From Variovorax paradoxus (lineage in GTDB: Bacteria > Pseudomonadota > Gammaproteobacteria > Burkholderiales > Burkholderiaceae_C), in contig NZ_LR743508.1 in assembly GCF_902712855.1 (NCBI RefSeq), positions 248,001 to 312,000 of the forward strand: a DNA stretch of 64,000 nucleotides. Direction: 5' to 3'. The position numbers were made by a program, and so were the translations under genes. The notes beneath the pieces are model-generated. The model saw only the letters and a program-made list of their open reading frames with translations. It did no database searches and had not been told where the DNA came from. Shown piece by piece: positions 16,392-25,434 of the stretch; position 1 is the stretch's first letter; every line of letters starts with the position of its first letter.

Positions 16392-18446
16392 TCAGGCCGC
16401 ACCGGCGGCGGCCGGAGCGGTCGCATGCGCAGCCGCAGCCACCGCGCGCAACGAGGCCCATGCCGTCACGTCGACCAGCGGCGCCGGCCGCGCGAGGTGG
16501 TAGCCCTGCACCAGCTTGCAACCCAGCGCCCGCAGCGCATCGAGTTCTTCCTGCGTCTCGACGCCTTCCGCCACGACCTGCAGGTTGAGCGAGCGGCCGA
16601 GCTGCACGATGGAATCGACCAGCACCACGTTGCCCGGTGACGACGACAGCCCCAGGATGAAGCTGCGGTCGATCTTCACCTGCCGCACATACTCGCTGCG
16701 CAGCGACGCCAGCGACGAATAGCCCACCCCGAAGTCGTCCACCACGATGGCCACGCCCGCAGCCGACAGCGCGCTCAGGCGGCTGCGCGTGGCATGGGTG
16801 TCGAGCGCCACCTCTTCGGTGATTTCGATCTGCAACCGCCTCGGCGCGATGCCGCGCGACTTGAGCATGCCCAGCACGATGTCGTCGACCGCCAGCTGCG
16901 CCATCTCGCGCGGCGACACGTTGATCGCCACCGGCACTGCCGCGAGGCTCGAGCCCGTCGCCTCCATCTGGCGCATGCCGCGGCAGACCTCGTCGACCAG
17001 ATGGCGCAGCAGCGGCTCGGCCAGGCCGGTGTTCGCGGCTGCGAAGATCACTTCCTCTGGCGAGATCTGCCCGTGGCGCGGGTGGTGCCAGCGCATGAGC
17101 GCCTCGAGGCTGTGCACCTCGTTGCCGTCGCAACCCATGATCGGCTGGTACCACACGCCGATGGCGCGCGCCTCGATCGCATGCAGCAGGTCGCGCTCGA
17201 CGTCGCGGCGCGTGGCCAGGCGATGGTTGAGCGCCTTGTCGAACATCTGGAAGCGGTTGCGCCCGGTGCGCTTGGCTTCGTAGAGCGCCTCGTCGGCGAA
17301 GCTGATCATGTCGGCAATGTCGGCATCGCCCGCCACCGAGATGCCGATGCTCACGCCGAGGTGGCCGCCGTAGTGCGCCGTGGCGAAAGAAATGGAGCGG
17401 ATCAGCGCCTGCGCGATGGCCGTGGGCGCCTGCCGGTCGGCCCGCAGCGTGTAGAGCACCGCGAATTCATCGCCGCCCCAGCGTCCGAGCGTGGCGTGCA
17501 TGCCGGTGAGTTCGCGCTGCAGCCAGCCGGCCACGTCCTGCAGCACGCGGTCGCCGATCTTGTGGCCGAAGGCGTCGTTCACCGCCTTGAAGCCGTCCAG
17601 GTCGAGCAGCAGCAGGCCGTGCTGGCGGCCGTCTCGCGCGGCGATGTGAAGCGTGGCGGCCTCGGTGAAGCCCTCGCGGTTGAGCAGGCCGGTGAGCGAG
17701 TCGTGCGAGGCGCGGAAGGCCAGTTGCTGCGTCGCGTCGAGCGACAGTGCATGCACCTGGCGCAGTTGCGAGGCCAGTGCCGTGGCCTCGTTCTTGAGCC
17801 GGCTGCCTTCGCGGAAGGCCTTGTCGCTCTGCAGTGCACCGCGCGCCAGCGCCCCGAGATACAGCAGCACCATCGCGGCCAGGGCGACGTTGTCGAAGCC
17901 GCCTGCATAGAGCAGGCAACCGACCACCGACAGCAGCGCCGGCGTGATGAAGCTGATGGGCACGAAGGCGTAGGCAATGCCGTAGGTGACCGAGCCGGCA
18001 CAGATCCCGCACACCACCGTCAGGTAGAACACCGCCTGCGGAGAGGAATAGCCGTTGCACAGCAGCGGGATCAGTGCCCAGACGAGCCCCGAGGCCGCGG
18101 CCATCGCGGCAGCCATCCGCAGGTGCCATTCGACCGGCCGGCCCGTGGGCGAGACCGCCACGCCCTCTTCGGTCACCACGCCGGGCGCCAGCGCGATGGG
18201 CCAGCGGCAGATGTAGCTGCGCAGGCCGTTCACGGCCAGCGACAGCAGGAGCCAGATCAGGCCCTCGAAGGCCTTGCCGGAGTTCAGGGCCACCAGCGTC
18301 GCGGTGAAGCTAAGCGCCACGTTGATCGGAATGGCGGTGAGCACGCTGCGGCGGACCACCACCAGCTGGTCGGTGCGCACCATGCGGGACAGCACTTCGC
18401 CATCGACGGAAGCGGTGAGCGAAGGGGTGGATGCGCGGGCGTTCAT
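16392..18446 (-). CDS. membrane GGDEF-EAL protein (c-di-GMP turnover)
   Basis: A 684-residue protein with about six N-terminal transmembrane helices (roughly residues 30-190), a GGDEF domain with intact RWGGDEF, and a C-terminal EAL domain with SLEALMRW and DDFGVGYSS. Both catalytic signatures look intact, so it could make and degrade cyclic di-GMP. No PAS or other known sensor domain is seen; the membrane part may sense. The start at 18446 lacks a strong ribosome site, and an in-frame start at 18509 would add 21 residues. It is monocistronic and unrelated by strand to the urate operon. Confidence 0.88.
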   Translation of the reverse strand: MNARASTPSLTASVDGEVLSRMVRTDQLVVVRRSVLTAIPINVALSFTATLVALNSGKAFEGLIWLLLSLAVNGLRSYICRWPIALAPGVVTEEGVAVSPTGRPVEWHLRMAAAMAAASGLVWALIPLLCNGYSSPQAVFYLTVVCGICAGSVTYGIAYAFVPISFITPALLSVVGCLLYAGGFDNVALAAMVLLYLGALARGALQSDKAFREGSRLKNEATALASQLRQVHALSLDATQQLAFRASHDSLTGLLNREGFTEAATLHIAARDGRQHGLLLLDLDGFKAVNDAFGHKIGDRVLQDVAGWLQRELTGMHATLGRWGGDEFAVLYTLRADRQAPTAIAQALIRSISFATAHYGGHLGVSIGISVAGDADIADMISFADEALYEAKRTGRNRFQMFDKALNHRLATRRDVERDLLHAIEARAIGVWYQPIMGCDGNEVHSLEALMRWHHPRHGQISPEEVIFAAANTGLAEPLLRHLVDEVCRGMRQMEATGSSLAAVPVAINVSPREMAQLAVDDIVLGMLKSRGIAPRRLQIEITEEVALDTHATRSRLSALSAAGVAIVVDDFGVGYSSLASLRSEYVRQVKIDRSFILGLSSSPGNVVLVDSIVQLGRSLNLQVVAEGVETQEELDALRALGCKLVQGYHLARPAPLVDVTAWASLRAVAAAAHATAPAAAGAA

Positions 18447-18631
18447 GGAAGGGTCACAGTTTATAGAGGGCGCGACGCTCCCAGCCCGGTTCGGGTGTTC
18501 CCGACGCAAATTTCGCGGCCCGCAACAACGAACTTTCGTTTCTCTTTCATGCTGGCGTCATCCGCGGAATCCAGACTCGGCCGCTTTGCTGCGACGCGCA
18601 CCCCAGGCGCGTCATCTTTCCCCTGTCCGTC

Positions 18632-20332
18632 ATGTCCCATCTGCAGATCTCCATTCCCTTCCGCCGCTCGCTCTTTTCCTCCCTCGCCGTCTGCACGCTG
18701 ATGCTCGCCGGCTGCGGCGGTGGCGGCGGCTCCAGCGGCGCTGCCTTCCTTCCCGTGGCTCCCGCTCCGGCTCCCGCGCCCCCGGTGGCCGCGGCACCCG
18801 CCCCGGCGCCCGCGGCCGATCCGGTGGCCCCGGCCGGCCGCTGGACCGTCGGCGACCTGCACGTCCACACGATGCAGTCGGACGACACCCAGCAAGTGAA
18901 CACCCTCGACAAGGTGCTGGCCAAGGCCTTCGACACCTTCGGCCTCGACTGGGCCGCCATCTCCGACCACCTTCGCCTGTCGAACTACGACAACGACGGC
19001 AACAAGCTGGCCGCGGCCATCCCGTTCTCGGAAGGCATGGCCAAGTACCAGGTGCCGCGCATCAAGGCGCTGCAGGCCGGCGGCAAGTACGCCGACAAGA
19101 CCATCTTCGCCTCGTTCGAGTGGGACATGCCCTCGCACGACCACGGCAACGTCGGCATCCTGACCGACCAGCCGATGTCCGACGCCGTACTCAAGGCGGT
19201 GAGCCAGTTCGAATACCTCTTCACCGACCGTTCGGCCGCCCTGTTTCCGGCCGCCGACGTGACCGCCTGGGGCCCGAAGGCCGGCACCACCTACACCACC
19301 CATGCCGAGACGCTGGCGGCCATCGCGTGGCTCAAGAAGAACTATCCCGACAGCAGCTACCTGCAGATCAACCACCCCTCGCGCAACCCCGGCAAGTACA
19401 CCGCCGCGCAGCTGCGCGAGATGAACGACCTCGCGCCGAACATCGTGTTCTCGCTCGAGGGCATGGTCGGCAACCAGATGGAACCCGACCGGGGCGGCTA
19501 CACCAGCAGCTACATTGCCGCCAACCTGCCCTCGCGCACCTACGGCGGCGTCGACTACCTCGTCGCCAGGCTCGGCGGCACCTGGGACGCGCTGCTGTCG
19601 GAAGGCCGCCGCATCTGGAACGTGGCCGACTCCGACTTCCACTTCACCGTCTCGCAAGGGCAGTACAGCAGCGGCTACGCCCCGGGCGAGTACGCCAAGA
19701 ACCACCTGTGGGGCGACGTGAAGGATCCGAAGTCGCTGCTCGCCGCCATGCGCTCGGGCAAGCTGTTCGCGGTCAACGGCGACCTGATCAACGCACTCGA
19801 CTTCAAGGTGAAGAGCGCCAAGGGTGCGGGCGAAATGGGGTCGGAAGTGGCCGCCACATCCGGTGAAGACCTGACGATCACCATCCGGTTCAAGAGCCCC
19901 GAGCGCAACAATTTCGAGTACCAGCTCGGCAGCGGCAACTTCGCCAACGTGAAGCCGGTGGTCGATCACATCGACCTGATCGCGGGCGACGTTACCGGCC
20001 CAGAAACGCCGGGCACGCCGGGCTACTCGCGCGACACCAATCCGTCGACGCGCGTGCTCAAGCGCTTCACCCGCAACGACTGGAAGCTCGATGCGGACGG
20101 CTACTTCGCGGTCAGCTACACGGTGAAGGCAGGCAACAACCAGTATTTCCGCCTGCGCGGCACCAACCTGGGCACCGACGTGCCCAACGAGACCGCGGGC
20201 GGCGAGCCGCTGTTCGACGCGCAGACCACCGGCACCGACCACGTGGCGCGCTTCAACGCGATCAACGTGCGCAACTACAGCGACCTGTGGTTCTATTCGA
20301 ACCCGGTGTTCGTGAAGGTGGCGGCCAGGTAA
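18632..20332 (+). CDS. lipoprotein with PHP-type metal-dependent phosphoesterase domain (DUF3604-like)
   Basis: A 566-residue predicted lipoprotein. A signal peptide ends in Leu-Ala-Gly-Cys near residue 28, followed by a glycine run and an Ala/Pro-rich spacer to about residue 68. The main domain begins GDLHVHTMQSDD, the His-x-His metal motif of PHP hydrolases, with SDHLRLSNYDNDGN, SFEWDMPSHDHGN and DSDFHF supplying further His and Asp ligands. Such proteins are annotated DUF3604 or PHP family; substrates are unknown. No ribosome site is visible before 18632, although the signal peptide supports this start. Confidence 0.78.
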   Translation: MSHLQISIPFRRSLFSSLAVCTLMLAGCGGGGGSSGAAFLPVAPAPAPAPPVAAAPAPAPAADPVAPAGRWTVGDLHVHTMQSDDTQQVNTLDKVLAKAFDTFGLDWAAISDHLRLSNYDNDGNKLAAAIPFSEGMAKYQVPRIKALQAGGKYADKTIFASFEWDMPSHDHGNVGILTDQPMSDAVLKAVSQFEYLFTDRSAALFPAADVTAWGPKAGTTYTTHAETLAAIAWLKKNYPDSSYLQINHPSRNPGKYTAAQLREMNDLAPNIVFSLEGMVGNQMEPDRGGYTSSYIAANLPSRTYGGVDYLVARLGGTWDALLSEGRRIWNVADSDFHFTVSQGQYSSGYAPGEYAKNHLWGDVKDPKSLLAAMRSGKLFAVNGDLINALDFKVKSAKGAGEMGSEVAATSGEDLTITIRFKSPERNNFEYQLGSGNFANVKPVVDHIDLIAGDVTGPETPGTPGYSRDTNPSTRVLKRFTRNDWKLDADGYFAVSYTVKAGNNQYFRLRGTNLGTDVPNETAGGEPLFDAQTTGTDHVARFNAINVRNYSDLWFYSNPVFVKVAAR

Positions 20333-20424
20333 GCCACCCCGCGAGGGCGTGGCACCAAGCCGCCCCCTCGCATCACCGCCGCCCGATGCCGGCACGCCGG
20401 CGGGGCCTTTGCGCCGCAGTCAGA

Positions 20425-22005
20425 ATGACCGGCCCGATGAACCCGCCCAGCCTTCTCGCCGCCCTGCTTCCGCTGATGGCCGACCTCGCGCAGGACCTGC
20501 CCGAGGCCGAGCGCCACCGGCGCCTGCTCGAAACCCTGCGCGTGCTGCTGCCCTGCGACGCCACCGCCATGCTTCGGCTCGACGGCGACTGGCTGGTGCC
20601 GCTGGCCGTCAACGGCCTGAGCGGCGACACGCTCGGCAGGCGCTTCCGCGTGGCCGAGCATCCACGCTTCGTCGAGCTGCTCGAAGCCCCGGGACCTGTG
20701 CGCTTCGCGGCCGACTGCGGCCTGCCCGATCCGTTCGACGGCCTGGTGGAAGGCGTGCAGGGTCACCTGCCGGTGCACGACTGCATGGGCTGCGCGCTGC
20801 AGGTCGACGGCCGGCCCTGGGGCGTGCTCACGCTCGACGCGCTCGAGATCGGCCGCTTCTCGCGCGTGGAACTCGACGTGCTGCAGGCCTTCGCAAGCCT
20901 GGCGGCCGCCACGGTGGCGCTGGCCACGCGCATGCACGGACTCGCCGAACGCGCGGAAGACGAGCGCCTGCGTGCCGACAGCTATGCCCAGGCCGCGGGC
21001 CACCGCCCGCGCCAGCTGATCGGCCACAGCGCAGCGCACAAGCGCCTGCTCCGTGAAATCGCGCTGGCCGGCCCGACCGACCTCTGCGTGCTGATCCAGG
21101 GCGAGACCGGCACCGGCAAGGAACTCGTTGCCCAGGCGCTGCACGCCGCGTCGCCGCGCGCGAAGAAGCCGCTGGTCAGCATCAACTGCGCGGCGCTGCC
21201 CGACAGCCTCGTCGAGAGCGAACTCTTCGGCCACGTGCGCGGCGCCTTCACCGGCGCGGTGGGCGACCGGCGCGGCAAGTTCGAGCTTGCCGACGGCGGC
21301 ACGCTGTTCCTCGACGAAGTGGCCGAGCTGCCGCTGCAGGTGCAGGCCAAGCTGCTGCGGGTGCTGCAGGGGGGCCAGTTGCAGCGGCTGGGTTCCGACC
21401 GCGAGCACCGCGTCGACGTGCGCGTGATCGCCGCGAGCAACCGCAACCTGGCCGACGAAGTTCGCGCAGGCCGGCTGCGCGCGGACTTCTATCACCGGCT
21501 CAGCGTCTATCCGCTGCAGGTGCCGCCGCTGCGGGAACGCGGACGCGACGTGCTGCCGATCGGCGGCTTCTTCCTGGAGGAAGCGCGCTCGCGCATGGGC
21601 CTGGGCGCGGTGCGTCTCGACGCCGGCGCGCAGGCCGCATTGCTGGCCTACGACTGGCCGGGCAACGTGCGCGAACTCGAGCACCTGCTCGGCCGCAGCG
21701 TGGTGAAGGCACTGGGTCGGCATGCGCAGAGGCCGCGCATCCTGACCCTGGGCGCCGACGATCTCGGGCTCGGTGTCACCGGCATGGCCAGCGATGCCGC
21801 CCGCGAGGCGCGTCCGGACCTCGCGGCCGCCGTCCAGGCCAAGGGCCTGGGCCTGCGCGATGCCGTGGCCGACCTCGAGCGCCGCATGGTGCTGCACGCG
21901 CTTGCGCAGAACGACAACCAATGGGCCGCCGCCGCGCGCGCGCTGCAGGTCGACCCGGCCAACCTCGCGCGCATGGCGAAGCGGCTGGGCGTCGCGCGAG
22001 CCTGA
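20425..22005 (+). CDS. norR: nitric-oxide-responsive sigma-54 activator NorR
   Basis: A 526-residue enhancer-binding protein. The N-terminal GAF domain (about 1-190) senses NO through a mononuclear iron. The AAA+ domain carries Walker A GETGTGKE and the sigma-54 contact loop GAFTGA. The Fis-type helix-turn-helix ends the protein (around QWAAAARALQVDPANLARM). The ATG at 20425 is chosen; 20437 is close. It converges with hmp. Three GT-N7-AC sites and a -24/-12 promoter upstream of hmp make Hmp its clear target. Its own promoter region shows no NorR site. Confidence 0.92.
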   Translation: MTGPMNPPSLLAALLPLMADLAQDLPEAERHRRLLETLRVLLPCDATAMLRLDGDWLVPLAVNGLSGDTLGRRFRVAEHPRFVELLEAPGPVRFAADCGLPDPFDGLVEGVQGHLPVHDCMGCALQVDGRPWGVLTLDALEIGRFSRVELDVLQAFASLAAATVALATRMHGLAERAEDERLRADSYAQAAGHRPRQLIGHSAAHKRLLREIALAGPTDLCVLIQGETGTGKELVAQALHAASPRAKKPLVSINCAALPDSLVESELFGHVRGAFTGAVGDRRGKFELADGGTLFLDEVAELPLQVQAKLLRVLQGGQLQRLGSDREHRVDVRVIAASNRNLADEVRAGRLRADFYHRLSVYPLQVPPLRERGRDVLPIGGFFLEEARSRMGLGAVRLDAGAQAALLAYDWPGNVRELEHLLGRSVVKALGRHAQRPRILTLGADDLGLGVTGMASDAAREARPDLAAAVQAKGLGLRDAVADLERRMVLHALAQNDNQWAAAARALQVDPANLARMAKRLGVARA

Positions 22006-22016
22006 GGCGCTCGCGC
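21994..22016. terminator. bidirectional hairpin between norR and hmp
   Basis: GCGCGAGC (21994-22001) pairs with GCTCGCGC (22009-22016). The stem overlaps the norR stop codon and lies 12 bases from the hmp stop on the other strand. There is no T-tract on the plus strand, so a terminator role is tentative. Confidence 0.35.
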
Positions 22017-22027
22017 TTCCACCGCTT

Positions 22028-23215
22028 TCACTCCAGTGCCGAGGCCGGGCCGAAGAACTCGAAGCGCGACTGCGCGTCCGGCACGCCCCAGCTGCGCAGT
22101 CCGCGCCGCACCTGCTGCATGAAGGGCTTCGGCCCGAGGAAGTAGGCATCGACATCGCGCGTGTGCGCAGGCAGCCATTCGTTCAGTCGGTCGAGATCGA
22201 GCCGGCCGACCGCATGCGGCGCGGGCGCCGCCTCGTCGCTCACCTCGTCGTAGCAGTAGAAACGCTGCAGCTGCGGATGCCGCTCGGCGGCCGCCTCGAT
22301 CTGCTCGCGGAAGGCGTGCACGTCGCCATTGCGCGCGCAGTGGATGAACACCACCTCGCGGTCGGTGGCCAGCGCGTGCTCGAGCATCGCCAGCGTCGGC
22401 GTGATGCCGACGCCGCCGCTGATGAGCACCACGGGCCGGTCGCTCTCGGCAAGCACGAACTCGCCCGAGGGCGGCAGCAGTTGCAGCGTGTTGCCAACCT
22501 GCACGCGGTCGTGCAGGAAGTTCGACGCCACGCCGCCGGGCTCGCGCTTCACGCTGATGCGGTAGGTCTTGCCATTGGGCGCGGCCGACAGCGAGTAGTT
22601 GCGGCGGATGTCCTTGCCGTCCACCTTCAGCAGCAGGCCGATGTACTGGCCGGGGGCAAAGTCCATCAGCGCGCCGCCGTCAGTGGGCGCGAAGTGGAAC
22701 GAAGCGATCTCCGCGCTTTCCTGTACCTTGCGCACCACGGTGAACTCGCGCGCGCCGCGCCAGCCGCCAGGCGCCGCGGCCTGCGCGTCGTACAACTGCT
22801 TCTCGGCGCCGATCAGGATGTCGGCCAGCTGGCCGTAGGCTGCCGCCCAGGCATCGATCACTTCGTCGGTCGCGATCTCTGCGCCCAGCACGTCGCGGAT
22901 GGCACGCAACAGGCAGCCACCGACGATCGGATAGTGCTCGGGCATCACCTGCAGCGCCACGTGCTTGTTGACGATCTGGGTGGCGAGCGGGCCCATTGCC
23001 TCGAGACGCTCGATGTTCTTCGCGTACATCAGCACGCCGTTGGCCAGTGCGCGCGGCTGGTCGCCCTTGGCCTGGTGTGTTTCGTTGAAGAAGGGGCGAA
23101 CCTCGGGATGCTCGGCCAGTAGCATCTTGTAGAAATAGGTGGTCAGGGCTTCACCGCCCTGTTCGAGCAGGGGCACGGTGGACAGGACGATGGCGCGTTG
23201 TGCGGCGGTGATCAT
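22028..23215 (-). CDS. hmp: flavohemoglobin / nitric oxide dioxygenase
   Basis: A 395-residue cytoplasmic enzyme that oxidises NO to nitrate with O2 and NAD(P)H. The globin domain has Tyr29, Gln53 and proximal His85 in the expected places. The FAD domain has RRNYSLS, and the NAD domain has GGVGITPTLAML. Length matches Hmp. The ATG at 23215 is preceded by a GAGG ribosome site. Upstream are a sigma-54 -24/-12 promoter and three NorR-type sites, so expression should be induced by NO through NorR rather than by the NsrR repressor used in enteric bacteria. Confidence 0.95.
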   Translation of the reverse strand: MITAAQRAIVLSTVPLLEQGGEALTTYFYKMLLAEHPEVRPFFNETHQAKGDQPRALANGVLMYAKNIERLEAMGPLATQIVNKHVALQVMPEHYPIVGGCLLRAIRDVLGAEIATDEVIDAWAAAYGQLADILIGAEKQLYDAQAAAPGGWRGAREFTVVRKVQESAEIASFHFAPTDGGALMDFAPGQYIGLLLKVDGKDIRRNYSLSAAPNGKTYRISVKREPGGVASNFLHDRVQVGNTLQLLPPSGEFVLAESDRPVVLISGGVGITPTLAMLEHALATDREVVFIHCARNGDVHAFREQIEAAAERHPQLQRFYCYDEVSDEAAPAPHAVGRLDLDRLNEWLPAHTRDVDAYFLGPKPFMQQVRRGLRSWGVPDAQSRFEFFGPASALE

Positions 23216-23252
23216 GGAACCTCGGTGGTCGTTGTTGGAAGTGCCATTTGCA

Positions 23253-23269
23253 TTGCAACAGGCGTGCCG
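23253..23269 (-). promoter_or_regulatory. sigma-54 promoter of hmp
   Basis: Read on the minus strand the sequence is CGGCACGCCTGTTGCAA, with GG and GC separated by exactly ten bases, as in the -24/-12 consensus. Transcription would begin near 23243, about 28 bases before the hmp ATG. Confidence 0.75.
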
Positions 23270-23311
23270 CGTCGGAATCCTTTTCAAATCAACGACTTGG
23301 CATTATGGAAC

Positions 23312-23366
23312 GTCAAATTGACATTGCATAAATTCGAGTCTTTTTGACTTTTATTGTCGAATCGAC
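23312..23366. promoter_or_regulatory. three NorR enhancer sites
   Basis: Three 11-bp GT-N7-AC dyads lie in a row: GTCAAATTGAC (23312-23322), GTCTTTTTGAC (23338-23348) and GTCGAATCGAC (23356-23366). The first is exactly GTCA-N3-TGAC, the published NorR core. They are about 45-100 bp upstream of the predicted -24 element. Three sites are also required at E. coli norVW, where NorR assembles as a hexamer. Confidence 0.75.
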
Positions 23367-23423
23367 ATGCATGCGCCGCGCCGTGTGTCCAGCAGCCCCA
23401 CGCCCGGATAAGCTCTCCCGCCC

Positions 23424-23963
23424 ATGCCCCTTCGCACCATCCCACTCGCCTCCAGGGCGCCCGTCGAACCGGCGGACAGCGCCATCGCACAGGACCCCCG
23501 ATTGCTGCGTCGCCTGCTGCGCGCCAAGGACCGCATGGACGCCGCTTCGCACGAGGCATGGCCCGTGGTGCGGCTGGCGAAGGTCAGCGGGGTGTCCGAG
23601 GCGCATTTCGCGCGCTCGTTCAAACAGGCCTTCGGCATTCCGCCGCACCGCTATCTGCTGACGCGCCGCATCGAGCAGGCCACCACGCTGCTGCGCGACA
23701 CCGACCTGTCCATCACCGAGATCGCCTTTGCGACGGGCTGGGAGAGCCTCGGCACCTTCGGGCGCACTTTCCGCGACGTGACTGGCGAAAGCCCCGGCGC
23801 GCTGCGCCCGCGCCTGCGGGCCGAGGCGCGGCAGCTCGAGCAGGTGCCGCCGTGTTTTCTCAAGGCCGCGCAACGCCCCGATCTCGTCGAAGCAGTTTCG
23901 GAGAAGCGCCGCCGCGTGGCCAACGGTACAAATCGGCTTCTTTCAATCAAGGAGACGCAATGA
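23424..23963 (+). CDS. AraC-family transcriptional regulator (short)
   Basis: A 179-residue protein made mainly of the double helix-turn-helix AraC domain (residues about 40-135), with VVRLAKVSGVSEAHFARSFKQAFG and LSITEIAFATGWESLGTFGRTFRD. It lacks the usual N-terminal sensing domain, like SoxS/MarA-size regulators. The stop overlaps the start of the next gene (ATGA), so it is translationally coupled to a VOC-family protein that it may control. It is divergent from hmp; the NorR sites lie between them, but no plus-strand -24/-12 element is seen. Confidence 0.85.
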   Translation: MPLRTIPLASRAPVEPADSAIAQDPRLLRRLLRAKDRMDAASHEAWPVVRLAKVSGVSEAHFARSFKQAFGIPPHRYLLTRRIEQATTLLRDTDLSITEIAFATGWESLGTFGRTFRDVTGESPGALRPRLRAEARQLEQVPPCFLKAAQRPDLVEAVSEKRRRVANGTNRLLSIKETQ

Positions 23964-24373
23964 GCCAGGGTATCGGTGTGGTGGGAATCTATGTGGACGA
24001 CCAGGACGAGGCGCTGGCCTTCTATGTCGACAAGCTCGGCTTCCGCGTGAAGGCGGACGTGCGCAATGGCAGCTACCGCTGGCTGACCGTGCAGCATCCC
24101 GATCAGCCGTCTTTCGAGCTCGGCCTGTTCGTGCCGGGGCCGCCCGTGCACGACGAAGCAACGGCGCAGACGCTGCGCAGCATGGTGGCCAAGGGCGCGA
24201 TGCCGCCGCTCGTGCTGAATGTGGCCGACTGCAACGCCGCTTACCTGAAGATGCGCGAGCGCGGCGTCGAATTCACGCAGGAGCCGGTGAGCCGGTTCGG
24301 CAGCGTCGACGCAAGCTTTCGCGATCCGGCGGGCAACGGCTGGAAGATGATCCAGGCGCCCGGGCAGGCATGA
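23960..24373 (+). CDS. VOC (glyoxalase/bleomycin resistance) family protein
   Basis: A 137-residue protein of the vicinal-oxygen-chelate fold: GIGVVGIYVDDQDEALAFYVDKLGF opens the first beta-alpha-beta-beta-beta unit, and FRDPAGNGWKMIQ closes the second. It could be a lyase, dioxygenase or ligand-binding resistance protein; the substrate is not evident. GGAG lies seven bases before the ATG. Start and stop both overlap neighbouring genes by ATGA, giving a tight three-gene unit with the AraC regulator and a small membrane protein. Confidence 0.82.
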   Translation: MSQGIGVVGIYVDDQDEALAFYVDKLGFRVKADVRNGSYRWLTVQHPDQPSFELGLFVPGPPVHDEATAQTLRSMVAKGAMPPLVLNVADCNAAYLKMRERGVEFTQEPVSRFGSVDASFRDPAGNGWKMIQAPGQA

Positions 24374-24627
24374 GCGGCATGACCGACATGCGTGGCGGCA
24401 CCTGGGTCCGGTCGTTTCATCGCTGGGTTTCGATCGTCTTCACCTTGGCCGTCGTCGCCAACTTCGCCGCCATGGCGATAGGAACCGACGCGCCCCCGCA
24501 GTGGGTGACGTATGCGCCGCTTCTTCCTCTCGCGCTGCTCCTGTTCACGGGGCTCTGCCTGTTCGTGCAGCCGTACGTCCGCCGTTGGCGGGGCGATCGC
24601 GGCATTGCGCGTGTGCGGAAGGGCTGA
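24370..24627 (+). CDS. small two-helix membrane protein
   Basis: An 85-residue protein with two hydrophobic segments (about residues 20-40 and 48-66), a basic N-terminus and an Arg-rich tail. No family is recognised beyond a general small inner-membrane protein. It overlaps the VOC gene by ATGA, which supports translation. The 426 bases after it contain no gene I can support. Confidence 0.6.
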   Translation: MSGMTDMRGGTWVRSFHRWVSIVFTLAVVANFAAMAIGTDAPPQWVTYAPLLPLALLLFTGLCLFVQPYVRRWRGDRGIARVRKG

Positions 24628-25053
24628 GAGCGCTCGCCCTGGTAGCGCCGCCTGTCGCGCTCGGCGCCTGCGTGATGACGGCCCAGACCGACACGCCGCT
24701 GTTCCAAGGACAAACCGCGAAGTCGGTGGGACGTCTGGGCGAGTGTCGACATCGCCACAGGGCGGCAGGCTGCACGCCTTGCCGCGCTCGATGCGCTCCG
24801 CGGTTGGCCCGACCACGTGGCGCGCATCGGTCCATTCAGCTTTTGGCACATGGGTGCCCTCATCTCCACGGCAGATGCCCGGGCGTTGTCATCGACGTGT
24901 CGTTCATGTCGTGTAGCCCGGCGCACGTGCGAACCGGCATCGAAGCGATGTGGGGCCCGATGCACCTCCGGACGGGTCTTCGACCTACAAGCCCTGTCGT
25001 GCAACAAATGGAGACTGTCGCTCCACTATCGGACACCGTCTGGGAACTGCACG

Positions 25054-25365
25054 ATGCAAGAGAACCGTGATCCCGCTTTCGCGGCATGGGTGGCCGCCGA
25101 ATCGGCCGCCTACACCGCCATACACAGCCTCCACCAGTTCACCTGCGGCGGGCGGAAACAGGCATCTGCTGCGCAGATCGAAAAGATCGCAATGCTGCGC
25201 GTGGAAGCGGCTGCGCGCTTTGCCGAATTGCAGGGCAAGTTCGTTGCACCTACCAGCACCGTGGTCCACATCGGCACGAAGCGACCCGCGAAAGAACCTG
25301 TGCGCCCCATCATGGTTGCAGCGCGCGCGGTACAGCGGCTGTCATCGCAGGCGCCCGCCGCCTAG
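25054..25365 (+). CDS. small hypothetical protein
   Basis: A possible 103-residue protein beginning M-Q-E-N-R-D-P-A-F. It is helical and alanine-rich, with a conserved-looking centre (AIHSLHQFTCGGRKQASAAQIEKIAMLRVEAAARFAEL) and a basic C-terminus. It has no signal or membrane segment, and no family is recognised. Codon use fits the organism, but the ribosome site is weak. It follows a gene-free stretch (24628-25053) and is not clearly part of an operon. Confidence 0.45.
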   Translation: MQENRDPAFAAWVAAESAAYTAIHSLHQFTCGGRKQASAAQIEKIAMLRVEAAARFAELQGKFVAPTSTVVHIGTKRPAKEPVRPIMVAARAVQRLSSQAPAA

Positions 25366-25434
25366 CTCCTCTAGCGTGCCGAGGTCCGGCGCCGGCGAGC
25401 CCGACCGATGGGACGCGCGATGTCTGCGCCTTCG

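Noticed and set aside
23236..23246. TGGCAC on the minus strand as an alternative -24 element for hmp
   Set aside because: No GC at the required ten-base distance; the element at 23253-23269 fits exactly.
24628..25053. Open frames in the gap between the small membrane protein and the 103-aa ORF
   Set aside because: Long overlapping frames on both strands have no ribosome site and no domain pattern. A short LALVAPPVALGAC segment looks like a lipoprotein signal end but has no matching start.
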